DNA of 64,000 nt from Chrysomallon squamiferum. Taxonomy: Eukaryota; Mollusca; Gastropoda; Neomphalida; Peltospiridae. The notes beneath the pieces are model-generated. The model searched no databases. It was not told the origin of the DNA and saw nothing but the letters and a program-made list of their open reading frames with translations. Below, piece after piece: positions 1 through 13,062 of this stretch. Where the stretch lies: NCBI GenBank assembly GCA_012295275.1, contig CM022669.1:1979140-2043139 (forward strand), read 5' to 3'. The stretch's first letter is position 1. Each line of letters opens with the position of its first letter. Made by a program: the position numbers and the translations under genes.

Positions 1-3000
1 CATTCATCAGTTGTATATTTTTTCCGTCCTGAACTGATTTTGTCAAATAGGTTTACATTTCTTGTTAGATGCCTTGCTTATTTGTATATATATTTCTTGT
101 TAAATAAAAATTCAAATGTTTCTGTTATTTTTCTGTTTTTCACTCTGTTTTTAGTATAATGCAAAGAATATTTCATAATCTTTTATAATGAATGCTTTAT
201 CTTCTGTTTTCATTATTATTATTATTAATTTATATGCTTTTTTCATTATTATAGCACCACCATTTCATGAATCTCTCCAATCCAAACCAGTATGTAGGGG
301 TTTATTTCTGACATGTATTTCTACAAAATAACAGGAACAAATTAGCATTTGTTTACATACTTCAAAAGAAATAATATGCTTTTCATTCATATTTTGAAAC
401 AACAGAAAGTTGTGTAAAGAATAGTTAATTTTTTCAAAGATTTCTGTTATTTTGTTCTGTTTATTTTTGAATATATATATATTCCATATCTGGAAACTCT
501 AGCACAAACAGTTTTCACGGAGCATCTTGCCAAAAATATTAGGATAGTACAAAAAAAGATAGGTGACAAAAAAAAACAAATTAAGTTTTGTAAATCATAT
601 TTCCATTTACTATGTCAATAGGGTAATGTTATGCATTATCATGTAATCTGTATAAATGCACTTCCTTTTACAAAAAACCTGAAACATTTATTTGAAAAAG
701 TAAACTTTTTATGTACGTTTTCTAAACTGTCAATTTTTTAAATTTTTTTGCCTTCATGTCCACTTGAATAATAATAATAATAAATTATTTTAGATCATTA
801 CCAGCTTATTGGTAGGATATGTTGCAGCATGAAATGCAATTTTATTCAATACTTAAAGAGGTATTAAACAACAATAACAACAACAACAAATAATAATAAT
901 AATAAAATATCACATTTCACAAAATTAGTTCACTTTGTTGCTCCTGAATGTTTTGAAATTTCACTGTATTTATTAATTTAAAAAAAATAAAAAATAAATA
1001 AATTACAAAATTAAATAAAAAAATAAAAATAAAAACATGCATATTATACATCTGTATCTGTATCGTTTTTGTATCAATCTGTCTATCTATCTAACCATCA
1101 CAAAAAGGGATTTCAAAAATCTTCAAAACAAACTATAGATTCTTTATACAATTTAATTTGGGAAACAATGCTTTATTTAGAAAAATTCACAGTGTCACTG
1201 AATAAAAATAGGTTAAGCTGGTATAATGACTGAGATAGATGAATAAAAATAATATAAGTAAATAAGTAAACCATAGAAATAAAAAGAAACAATAATTTTA
1301 ATTAAAAAATCTATATATATCAACAATAAAAATGACATATCGATGAAAAAAAAAGTGATGGAATTTCTGTTATCTGCAATATCCCCCATAGATAATAATA
1401 ATAATAATCAATCAAACAATAAATAAAATAATTTGAATAAAAAAGAAAAGGATACAGCAGAATCAATTTTCAATGGAATTATTAAAAGTATAAGAATTAA
1501 AAACTACTACCTTTTTTAACATAATAATGAACATTTGGAAATATTTTTGAAAATTTCTTTAATACCCAAACAAATGTTTACAAAAATAATAATTGTATTT
1601 GTTAGCTGCAATGTTAGTTTCAAGGAACAAAAAATGCAATTATGTTTTTTCTTGAATATTAGCAAAGTACTGTATAAACCTAACATTTGTTTTTTCAGTC
1701 ACTACAAACACTCCAGTTAATTACATTCAAAGTAAATGAGGTAAATAATATTAACAAAATCAATATCATCCTATTTGGTTATATTCTCTAACATGTTTAA
1801 ATAATAGCTTTATCAGAAGATTAGTATTTTATTATTATCTTTTTTCTAACTCTGAGACTGGAAGAAGAGAAATTTTCCCCAAAGATGTCAAATCCTAGTA
1901 CAGTTTGTTAACTGGGTAAATGGAAAAACTTCCACTGATTTGCATTCTAAACTCATATTGTAAAAATATAATTTCTATTAATCCTATGACTCGCCATATT
2001 ATTTACTTGCATTACTCGACTTTTGTTACTTTGAACTAAGCACATAGATCATCTAAATGCTGTCTAGTTACATGCAAAGATTTTAATTTTATGAAAACAT
2101 TTTGTTTTATTAAATTATTTATGAGCATTTAAACTAATTCATGTAATAATCATTTTGCTGCAAAAAAAATGCTGTTAAATCATGAAAAATCTTATTCTCT
2201 CTAACAGAAAAAAAAAACTTCCAGTACTGCCAATAAAAAAGAAGAAGTGTCAAATTTTATTTCAAAGAACATTAATGAGAGAGATAGGCAAATGGGATTA
2301 TAAAATAATAAAATATTCTACATTCATAACAAGAACAACAAGACTACTTTCAAGTTAAGGTGCTTTGTTACCTACATGTAACATGGTTTTGGCATTGATA
2401 TAGGCATAAATGTAATTTAATTTTTATAATACGATTTAGCACAGTCTGTGCTTAAACTGCATTATATTCTGGAGACAACAGTTACAGTGAACACAATTTT
2501 GAAACCATGGATCTTGAAACTAGCAACTTATGAGATTATGTGATAGACTGCACTGTGCATTTTTACTACCAGTAAAACATGTCAATCTGCAGATCGCACA
2601 AGGCAAATCAATTAGCACTTGCACCTATCCTAAACTGAGAAATATTTTTGGAATTTGGATTTTTGGATAGATTGTATCTCTTGATTTACTACTACTACTT
2701 TATTATTATTATTATTATTATAAAAGAAACCAGGAATGTCAACTAAGGATATCTTCAGATTCTAGAGAATGTGATTATGGATCTTCTGACATTGAAAATA
2801 GCAAAAATGGAAGGGGAAAAAAATCTGCTTATCAAACACACACACACACACATTAACACAAATTAGGAACCAAAATCTATTGTGATCAAGAAAATCAGTC
2901 ATAATAATAAAACAGAAAAATGCTTTAAAATACAAAATCTTTGTTATACATTATACGAACAGGAAAATAGTTTTCTTGTAATTAGGAAAAAAAGACAAAA

Positions 3001-4447
3001 ACCTAACAAAAACAAATTTAATAAGTGTATGGACATAATAACAATATTATCATAAGAAAAGGATAATATTTATTATTACATATATCGAGATATATAATTT
3101 TGAGCTAATACCATAACATTGTTTAGTGTTTTAAAAATATACCGAATAAATGTTGGACTAACATCATTAAAAACTGAATTAAACAAAAATAAAAATAACA
3201 GAACTATAATCCTGCTATAAAAACAAATTAATCAAGATATACTAAAATTAAAATATATAAAAATTAGCACAGAAATTCCTTTCCTCTTTAAAATGTCATG
3301 AAATAATTTGAAAAATAAAAAATATAGAACTTAAATTACTACTTCCAACAACGTCACATTTAATAAGTACTATAATTGTCAAAATATATTTCTGCTGTAA
3401 GAATTACACAGTTCGGTTATATATAGAAATAAACAGACTATTTGCTTCAGTTACTGGTAACATTTAAGTGGTGACTGAGAACCTATTCAAAAGTAAATAC
3501 AGTTAACAGTATGTAGTGTCATTTACTGTAATGTATTGTAGTACTAGCAGAAATTTTGCTATTCTTAAACTTGATCTATAATTAAGATTATAATGTTTGC
3601 ATTTATGATAATACAAGTAAAATCAGATTACAATTTTATTACAATTCTAATAATTACAATTATGAATAGAAACATAAGAAGAACACATCCTGTAAAACAT
3701 ACAAATTTTCAGTGCTAGCACTTACACAGGTTTCAGCCAGTGGTGCACCTACATTTTTGGGCTCCTTTACAAAGTTTCTATGGCAATGTTTCAGACAGGT
3801 TTTTAAAATATAACTATATATTCCTAAGATGATATAATACAGGGTCACTGGCATAATAAACCTGAAATATACTCATGTACAAACAACCTTAACATAAGAT
3901 AAAATTATTTCTCCAATTATCAAAACAGAGTTTGATTAAATGTAAGTTTCTTGATGAAAGTATTTATGGTCATGATCATGGATTCTATGGATATCGTTAT
4001 TCTATGTCTGGTGTATACAATAATTATTTTAAGTATATTTATTCCAAGAGAATGTTTTTACACTCCACTGTGACAAATGATTAAATAGGAAAGACTTTCC
4101 CAAATTTTTATATTTTTTATTATGCTTTTATAACTTTAGAAATGAACATTAGGAAATATATGCTTATATTCACAAGTAAAAAAAGTAAAATGCACTAAAT
4201 TGAATACATTATATACATATATGGAATGATTCAACTCAATGTACCAAATAAAATCCATTACATCCTTAAGATATTAAGCAAATTTAGGTTTATGATTTAA
4301 CACAATGCTAATTCTTAAGATGGAGATATTATTTTTGAAAACAGCTTTGATATAAATAATTTGACTTGCCTCATACATTAAAGGTATGTAAGTCTGATTC
4401 AGAATGTATTTTACAAGCTTGGCGTTGTAAGACTGAAATAATAACAT
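1..4447. other. Intergenic 3' flank of MALT1
   Basis: I see no gene here. The stretch is very AT-rich, with short (TAA)n, (CA)n and A-rich tracts, and its open frames are short, low-complexity and unrecognisable. The part next to 4447 should hold the MALT1 3' untranslated region, since that gene is read leftwards and its stop codon lies at 4448-4450. I could not fix a polyadenylation site with confidence. Confidence 0.6.
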
Positions 4448-7400
4448 TTAGGAGTCTTCATTTTGTTCCACAGGGTGTGCTGATGTTGTTGATGTCCTAG
4501 GTTTCCAGAGCTGCAACTCAGAAATGAGAGGAAAGCCAAGATTGACTGTCTCACAGTCAGTTATCTCCATATGACTGCTGTTAAGTCTTCTGTACTTCAC
4601 AGCAATAGCAATCTCCATACTCTCCTGCAGATAAAGTGTGACTTTATCGACTCATTATGATTCTACATGTTTTAGTAAATGTATGCATAAAGATATTCAA
4701 TATGCACGCATGCACATGCGCACACACCCACACCCACACACACACACACATTCACAGTACACAGTATAACCCACACAAACAATAAACTTACCTTTAACTT
4801 CTGAATGTCCTGGATAATATTTTTTGTCTTTCTGAATTCACAATCTTTACCAGTTACTTCACATGGCTGGTCCATGATTGATAATGTCTGTCAAATAAAT
4901 ATAGCATATCATAATTAGTTAATTATGTCATCAATAATTTTAAAAATAAATATTTCCCTATTGAATAATTATTAAAAAAAAAAACACCTGGAAGAAGTAT
5001 TAGATAACTGTTTTCGAAACTAAAAGCAAAATGGATTATAAAATATGCCTGAAACAATAAAATAAGATCAGGGATGGTCAACCTGCAGCAGTGTTTTTCT
5101 ATGAAATGATATTTAATTGGAAGCCATGATATTAAAATGTCACTGAGGGTTTTTTTTCTTTAATTAAGTTGGTTTTGTTTAAGGATATCCCTAGAATACA
5201 TTTATTCTCTGTCATTAGTTACTTGTATTTTGGGCACAGAGTGTTAAAAAGAAACCCAATATATTTTTCATAAACAAAGTTCCAGATATTAAAAGGAAAT
5301 ATATCATAAAACATTTCTGCTTATGAGGAATATATTTATAAAGTTATCTTGTTTAGCAATTATATTTACATTGGGGATTTTGGCAACCCATGCAATGCAG
5401 TCTGCAATTTTGTCTTTTTTCTTTACAGTGACATAAACATGAAGCACATTGGAAAACTCAGACTGAAAATCCAGCTCAAGAACGATGCCAAGTTCTTTAG
5501 GTTTCCCTTCAACTGTAAGTGTTGGAGGTCGACCTGAAATTTTAAAAAACCCCATTAACCATACAGCATGAGACAATGATTTCATTGTCAATTAGGTCTT
5601 TTAAGAAGCTACATTTTATCTATATGCGTTAGTTTCTTATCACTTTGGTTGTGCAAAAATAATGCAAGTTCATCAATAATAATAAAAAACACACACACAA
5701 AAATGAAGAATCAAACTTTTACTTCAGCTGTTAAGAAACAATTTTTTTTACTTAAAAGAATTGAAAAAGTGATGGCATGAACACATTTAAAAAAAATACT
5801 AAATAAACTGATAACAAACGTTTGTCATTTATCTCAAAGGAAACCCAAACACATTACTTACGATGAGCTGCCTCCCACAGTAACTGTCGTTTGTGATAGG
5901 CCTGAGTGCCACCTCCGTGGTACTGAATCTTGTCAGCTAGTGACCGCATTGGTTCAGATAAAGTTGTTCGCACCTCAGGTATCTGTTTGCCCCTGCATTG
6001 TTGATCTCTTGTTATATCTGAAATTATTATAAAATAAATTTCTTGATTACATGTACAACATTTATAATTAGTAACCAAGATTGATGAGGAATACAATCAA
6101 AGTGAAGAAAACAAAACATCTGGGTTAATTGAAAAAATATGAGTAAGTAATTATAAACTTCATTTTGTAAAATAATTGTACTAATGCATTTTTAGAATAC
6201 TCAAATCAAAATACCCAAAAACGTTTCCTCGGCAAGAATTTTTTTACAGGAAGGTCACAACTGTCTAGAAGAACTAAGCAAATTTGTAAAACATTTCAGA
6301 AAAGAAAATGGCTAAATCCTGGGAAGCGAACTGTATTGTGTTTAACATAATGTATTTAAAGTAAATGAACGAAGAATAATGATTCAGAAATCTGTTATTT
6401 GTCTGTGTTAAAACATATTTCAAAATACCTGTTCTGAGTTCGAGAAAAACTTGTTCAATACTAATTGGCTTCTGCAGATGCCTCTGCAAATAATGAACCA
6501 TGATTCCATAATGAGGCTGTTCATAGGCTGCATAGCCAGAACTTCTGTAAACAAAACCCCCCAAATTAATCTTGATATCTAATTGAAATATACATATGAA
6601 TTTTTATTGACTAATTTGCAATAAATTTATCAATAGTTTTCAAATTAAATACCATTTAACATTATTTTAGTTAATTGTGATTGAAATTTACTTCAATTAT
6701 AAATCATCTATTAAATTATATTTAGCAACAGATTATTTAAAGATATATAATAATTTATGTGTCTTACATTTTTTAATTCACTTTCTCTTTTTTAAGTTCT
6801 GAAGTACCAGATCTTATACAATATTCATCAACATCACATAATGATTTAGGATTCTATTTGACTCAGTAATCATCACATACAGAGATTAGTGAAATTATTT
6901 TTATTAAGTAAAATCTTAAGTTTGACAAAATATATTTAATCCAGTGATTAGTAATGCCTGTACAGACATACAGTTTATGTTATTTAAGATACAGTAACAG
7001 ATATTAGGTGACATACGTTGCGTAACAAATGATTGTGTTGCCTGCTGGAGAAGAACCTGACTTAATGAAATTTGGAACTTCATTTGATGACAACTCATTT
7101 CTGAAATAATAAACATTGTAACAGAAAAATAATGGTAATAATAATATGTACACAAAGCTTAATGCTATTGCTTTAGAAAAGGCATTGCATTAGATTTCTA
7201 AACTGGCATTCTCCTATAGATATTCTATTTTGTTTTGTTCTTAAATTTCTGTTCATACTTTTTCCTACAGATATCCAGTATTATAAAATAGATATCTGAA
7301 CTTACTTTCTCCTACAAATATCCAATATCATACAACAAATGGCTGGATTTCTGTTCTTCATTCGATCCAGGACGAAGTCAGCGCAGAGGCAATGCTCCCA

Positions 7401-10400
7401 AGTAAAACCAGTAGGAGCATCCTCTGGAACAAGATAACACTGGCCAGATTCCTCAAAGCCGTGACCACAGAAATAAAAAACACAGTATACACCATCATCA
7501 ATTAGTCTGCAGAATTCCTGCACTGCAGAAATCATTTCAGTCTTGGTCAAATTCAAAAGGGAAACAACTTTGAACTGCAGATTGCGAAATATTTCACAAA
7601 GAGTTTTAATGTCTTGTTTTGGAGCAGAGAGAGAGTTTTCTGCTTTGTAAAAGTAATTGCCAATAAGTAGTGCCACTTTATCCTTTGCTACAATTCAAAC
7701 AAAACAAAGAAACCATTTATATGTATATGATTGTATAAATTTAATATCATTTTGAAACAGACATTTATGGACTTCACACAACACATAAACAGACAAACAC
7801 ACACACACACACAAACGGTTTTTGGATGCAATTATACATATACATACTTTCCTTCTATGCAATTTGATAGAACACAGCAAATGTATTAAACTTTTGATTT
7901 TAATTAATTATTATCTATCTATCTCTCTATCTCTCTATCTATCAATCTATCTATCTACACATTTCTCTATATAAATGAATATATGTTTAACAACAGATGT
8001 CCATCACTTTCAGTATATTAACTCTTTCAGACTATATTTGCTGTGAAAAAATATCATCACAGAACAAACTGGAAATTATAAGCAAGCAAAGATTTAAAAC
8101 TTTTTTGTCGTTAAAAATGTTTTAGGATCATCCAAATAAACGGTATCATAAGATCCTACAGGAGATATGAGAAAAATTAAAAATTTGTTTTAGAAAGTGT
8201 TTTACTTTTATTTTCCAAAAATAACTGAAATACAATTGTGTAAAGTGCTGTTATAATGCTTAACTTTTAGCAATAAATTCACTCAATAACAACAATATCT
8301 ACAAAATGATAAACACTCTGAAAAGATACTCACCAAAATACTGTCGTGGTGGTGATGAGATAACTGTAAGCAAAGCTCCATCTGAGATTTTTTTTCCATA
8401 GTTGTTCTTCACAATGCAGTAATACATACCTTGCTGTTCATATGACATAATATTTGCTATTCGTAACTCAGATGCTGTCTGGTCTATAAAAGTGAGAGAA
8501 AATATTTTAAATTTTATTTTGTTCTAAAATTATTCAAAATAGCAGAGTTATTAAACACCACTCTGTGACTACAACAGCTACTCTAAACCTATTACTATTG
8601 TCACCTCAGAAACTATTTAAACTATTATAACAAATAAATGAACACTTAAAAAGGCTTATAAACTAAAATTCTTGGATATACATGTAACACATTTAAAAAA
8701 ATATTTATTGCTAATTATAGTGAAGACCAACTAAAAATCAGTGCAAGCTGATAAACAAATACAATTTTTTATTATTAATCAATATGTTTCACAAGTAGCA
8801 AAAACAGGTCAATCACAATTTGGATACAACAAATACACCATATCTGCTGTTATTAAATTTCATTAATTTATTATTTGAAATTAAAAAAATCATACCACGT
8901 AAAATAACAGAATCCTTAAACCACTGGTAACTGACTGGCTGAATGCCACATGCTTCTACCACAAACAAAGCGACACCTCCCAGCTGAACACTGCATGACT
9001 TTGGCTGGTTCAGGATTTCTGGTTTAAAAAAGATATCAGTGATTATTTTACATACACTAACACACAGAACACACAGAGAAAGTTAAAACAGAAAGAAAGA
9101 GAATAAATGGAAGTTTTAATGAATTAATAATTAATGTAGGTAATGTAGAAATACCTGGCTCTTTTGTCAGTTGGGGCATATCATCTGTAAAACAACAAAC
9201 AAAAATATTAAAAGTAACAAAAATATTTTGTGCTACCAATGAAGGTAATATAATTAATGATGAATATTTTCACTTGATTTTTACAGATAATAAAACGCTA
9301 CAGCAATGTTATTATTTCAGAACAACCAGTTTTAATAAACTGTGGCTAAGACATACATGTTGATCTGCCATAAACTCTTCTCTAGAGTTCAGTGATAATT
9401 ATGTATAAGAACATATACAAAACATAATCCCCAACACAAAAACACAAACGAATTTACACATATATTGTAATGTAAATTCTCTTTTTCTGTTATTATTATA
9501 TAGACTGTATGTACATATGTGTGTGTGGTTGTGTCTGGGTGTGCATTTGTGAATACATTTCCTTGTGTATGTTTACAGTATATATAAAAATGTATATTAA
9601 CATATACTTACATTCTGCAACCATAACCATACAGATATTTGTACGTGCCTCACCAAAATTATTTCTTACAATACAGTGATATCTTCCATTGTGGCTGCTT
9701 ACTGCACTGTCAATCTAAAATGAAAATCAGTGTGAATATAAAACTGCACATTAAATCACACCATGGCTCAAGTTCTAGGGTCTTTGTTATTTTATGTGCT
9801 TGAGATCTTCCAAACTTACTTGTTTTAAACCAAATGTCTTAAATGAATTATTATTTTCATGAAAAGAATCTAGCTAATGACCCTGACCAAGTATTGAAAA
9901 ATTAATTAAATAAATCTAAAAAACAATTTATAAAATAATTAACTTTGGATTAAAAACAAAATATTCAAACTAATTAGCAGAAATATAAAAATAAAAATGA
10001 AACTGTTTTTACCTGAACAGCAGAACTCTCTAGCAAAAGTCTAACAGCCTTGCTTAAATAATTCTACACCAACCTGAAGTTCAGGATCCTCTGTCTGAAT
10101 GAAATAGCTGCCATCATGATACCAGAAGTAACTCAGTCTGAAGCAGCTTCTGGCTCTGCATTTAATAATAAAAGGATGTCCTTTTAAAACAACAACATCT
10201 TTTGGCTGATCTTCAATAACAGGCAAATTACAATCTGAAATAAGTAAGTAAATTAAAACTAAATTAAAAACAGAATACATAAATATACATGCATGTATAA
10301 AAATATGAATGATGTCACAATCAAAATATTTGCCATACCCCTATCATTTAAAATACTCATAAACGCACTGACACACATATATACACACACAATTACTTTT

Positions 10401-13062
10401 AAACTGTTAGATAAATCTGATTATAATATGAGTGATATTGCTATAGATATTTCATGTTAATTATTTTTATTTGATAAATAAAATACTAATAAAAAATAAA
10501 CGCACAGGAAAGATTAGAATGAAAGAAATAACCATATTTAAAAAGATGAACTTTTATTTTAATTTGTGGCTTTATATACAGTTAATAACCACAGAGAAAA
10601 TGACAGATGAAACCATGATATACAACACATGAGTGTTAACAGCAATAGATTTACACACAGACACACACACTGAAAGAACACCAGTTGTAGAGAAGTAGCT
10701 TATTAGCAGCACTGTGGCGGAGTGATCAATGACATCTGAAACCAGAGATTACCAGTAAGCTGGAGTAATGTAAGAAATAAACTTACTTTTGCTGTTATCC
10801 TGAAATACTATGTCATTCTTTTCATCATGATGCATTTTTCCCGGTTTGGCTGAAGAATTTTGGTAGTCTTAAAAGAGAAAAGAACTTAAAGCTATATATT
10901 TATATTTATACATCTATACAAGGAGAGAAAGTTATTTGGGCTGGGACCAATTCTCAGTCATTATTTTTGAAAAAACACTCTTTACCAGTCAAACTTTAAA
11001 AAAAAATTTGATCCAAAGCTTGCATCTGTTTCCATCATTATTGTGTATCAGAAAATAATAAAAAGCTCAAGTCAGATGTAAAGAGATGAGAGCTTCCGAA
11101 TTTATATTTTTGCACAGATCTAAGTTATTTCTGAACAACAGTTTTTATTAATAATAAATTATAAAAGTAAAGTATGAAATTAATGCAACATTTTTTTTAT
11201 CTTCTTTTCATTATGTCATATTTAAACATGGGATTAAAAAATGTCTTTGTATATATCCTTTTGCGATGTAAGTTCTATTTTTCAGGAAATGCCCACAGAA
11301 ATAAAATCAATATATTTCTTGTTATTACCTGGATACACCTCGACATAACAATGGTGTGTAAATTTGACTTTCTTTGGATCAGCACAGTTGTGAAGTCGAC
11401 AACAATAAAAACCTTTTTGAGATTCACTGAAATAATAATTTGTTAATCATTATATTAAGGTAACTAATATCCTATGAAGGCTAAGGCATGTTTGTCTGAC
11501 AGTTAAAACAGTTCAAAAAGCTGTGTAAAAAGAAAAATGCCTTGTTGTTTCTTCCTCTCATCTGTAAATAAAAACAAATAATCAAAAATATTAAAAATAA
11601 TATCCCCAAAATATTTAGCATTGTTACTATTGAGATAATTATAAATAGTGATGCATTATGAGTATTTTCAACCAAGACACAGCACTAGGAAACCAGCTTA
11701 GATAAAATTTTAAATTATAAACTTATTTTGAATGAATAGAGTATTATTATTAATAATGAAATCAAATTTGTAAAATGAATATGATATACCTACCAGACAT
11801 TTTCAATTTTTAGTGTTTTTTCAACTGCCCCTTTGACTTCACTGTTTTCATGAAACCACTGATACTTAGGGTAAGGAAAACCAGTTGCTTCAACACTAAG
11901 AGTAAGTGTTTCACCTTCAAATAATTTCAGTTCTTCTTCTGGTTCAGATGTTATCTTTATAGGCTCTGTCAATGGAAATTATAAATGGAAATTATACATA
12001 TAGAAACCCATTCACTGTTTCACTTCTGAAACCCATTTACTTATCTTTGTCTGAAATGTGATATGACCATTTTGATTCCTTAGCCCTTAGTGCCTAAAAC
12101 CATGAACAACATAGATATATGTTCAAAGTCTTGCAATTCCTTCTGCCATATAAATTTACTATCTGCAATTCATAACAATATTATGATTTCAGTGTAACAG
12201 ATTTCTTTGTTTTTGTCCTTTTATGGAAGCATAATGGTAGATATATATACACAGAATACTGCCAAAAGAAAGGGCTCGATATCACATGAAAATAGACAAT
12301 GCAATGTAACAGACCATAATCTTTGAACTCCTGTAAGACCTTTTCCAAGCGCAGCATATCAAGATATTTGACAAGTTCACTGACCACCATGCCACGAGCT
12401 CCTAGTTCCAGAATCAGTTCACTACTTGGGCTTTCATGACTGTAAATCCTCATAGCCATTTTCTCTATCTCATTATGTCTTATAAATAAAAAAAAAAAAA
12501 AAAAAAAGAATAAATCAGAATCTTAAAACAGTGTACAGTGATGACAGAGTATCGCATTATTGATAAACCAGTATCATGTAGTAACTGCAGCAGTTTCCTT
12601 TCTTACATTATCATTAAGAAAAACCCCAAACAACTGGCACCAAACTTGCAATAATAAGACATTTTTGAAGTGGTTTTAAACATTCATTTATTGTATAGTT
12701 TCTGATGTCAGAATATACTTTAGAAATCATTCCAATTTGTTTTTAACCTTTGGGGTAATTTTTCTACTGACTTCAAATTCAATAAAAACAAAATTGATAA
12801 ATATATAATTTAATATGCAGAATCTATCCACATAATGTCAGTTTGTTCTGATCAACTTTAACATTACATAATGTGATGTGAAATCAGTAAACAGCAGTAA
12901 AGACAAGACTTACTTAAAAATGTATGGAGCTTTCAAACTGGCTGCCAAAGCCCTCCAGTTCTGAGTTTCAGGTGCTGTATCTAAAGCATCTCTCAGAGCT
13001 AACATTGGTTTGCCTCTGAGATCACGAATATTAGTGTCTGGACTGAAGCGAAGACCATTCAT
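4448..13062 (-). CDS. MALT1: MALT1-like paracaspase, 17 coding exons, 801 aa
   Basis: MALT1 is the scaffold and Cys protease of CARD-BCL10-MALT1 NF-kB signalling and cleaves after Arg. Coding exons (join, minus): 13062-12914, 12478-12315, 11965-11794, 11426-11329, 10867-10787, 10234-10074, 9714-9612, 9184-9155, 9018-8896, 8483-8334, 7687-7306, 7100-7017, 6544-6429, 6017-5862, 5533-5370, 4887-4792, 4624-4448. All junctions are GT-AG and all phases agree. Domains: death domain ~1-104; Ig1 ~105-194; linker; Ig2 ~222-309; Ig3 ~320-410; paracaspase ~411-604, with catalytic His in a CGHG motif (~486) and Cys in LDICRRK (~535); C-terminal Ig-like domain ~605-780; PVEQNE near the end. The ATG at 13062 lies 21 bases inside an exon whose acceptor is at 13083, so a non-coding first exon lies upstream. 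Length is close to human MALT1 (824 aa), but there is one more N-terminal Ig and a shorter tail. Confidence 0.93.
7017..7687 (-). other. MALT1: MALT1 catalytic paracaspase exons (11-12)
   Basis: Exon 11 (7687-7306) begins with ALLIGN, typical of the caspase-fold first strand, and has the His-box FYFCGHG and the Cys-box LDICRRK. Both residues of the catalytic dyad are therefore present and the enzyme is predicted active. Exon 12 (7100-7017) carries the small-subunit strand ending IICYAT, matching the equivalent strand of vertebrate MALT1. The Cys is followed by Arg-Arg rather than the Arg-Lys I remember in mammals, a conservative change. Confidence 0.93.
8334..9018 (-). other. MALT1: Extra N-terminal Ig domain exons (9-10) of MALT1
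   Basis: Two phase-1 exons (9018-8896 and 8483-8334) encode a complete I-set-like Ig domain: it opens at PEILNQPKSC, has the core Trp in YQWFKDS, then the L-R-I strand and a YYCIVKNNYG F-strand. The first Ig Cys is replaced (FVVEAC in that strand). Human MALT1 has two Ig domains between death domain and protease; this would be the third here. The symmetric 1-1 phase of the exon pair is what is expected for an insertable Ig module. Confidence 0.8.
12315..13062 (-). other. MALT1: MALT1 death-domain exons (1-2)
   Basis: Two exons joined in phase 2 encode about 104 residues starting MNGLRFSPDTNIRDL and ending in a helix rich in Leu and charged residues (LRLEKVLQEFKDY). This is the region where MALT1 proteins carry a death domain that contacts BCL10. 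The call rests on its position before the Ig domains and its helical pattern rather than on a diagnostic motif. The acceptor at 13083 shows that the 5' untranslated region is split by an intron. Confidence 0.8.

Noticed and set aside
10012-10080. Apparent one-base frameshift in the MALT1 Ig2 exon
   Set aside because: Read-through of the exon hits a stop, and an extra G seemed to explain it. Splicing at CAG|GTTGGT (10074) to the acceptor before 9714 gives a continuous Ig domain with normal Trp-to-Cys spacing and correct phase, so no error is needed.
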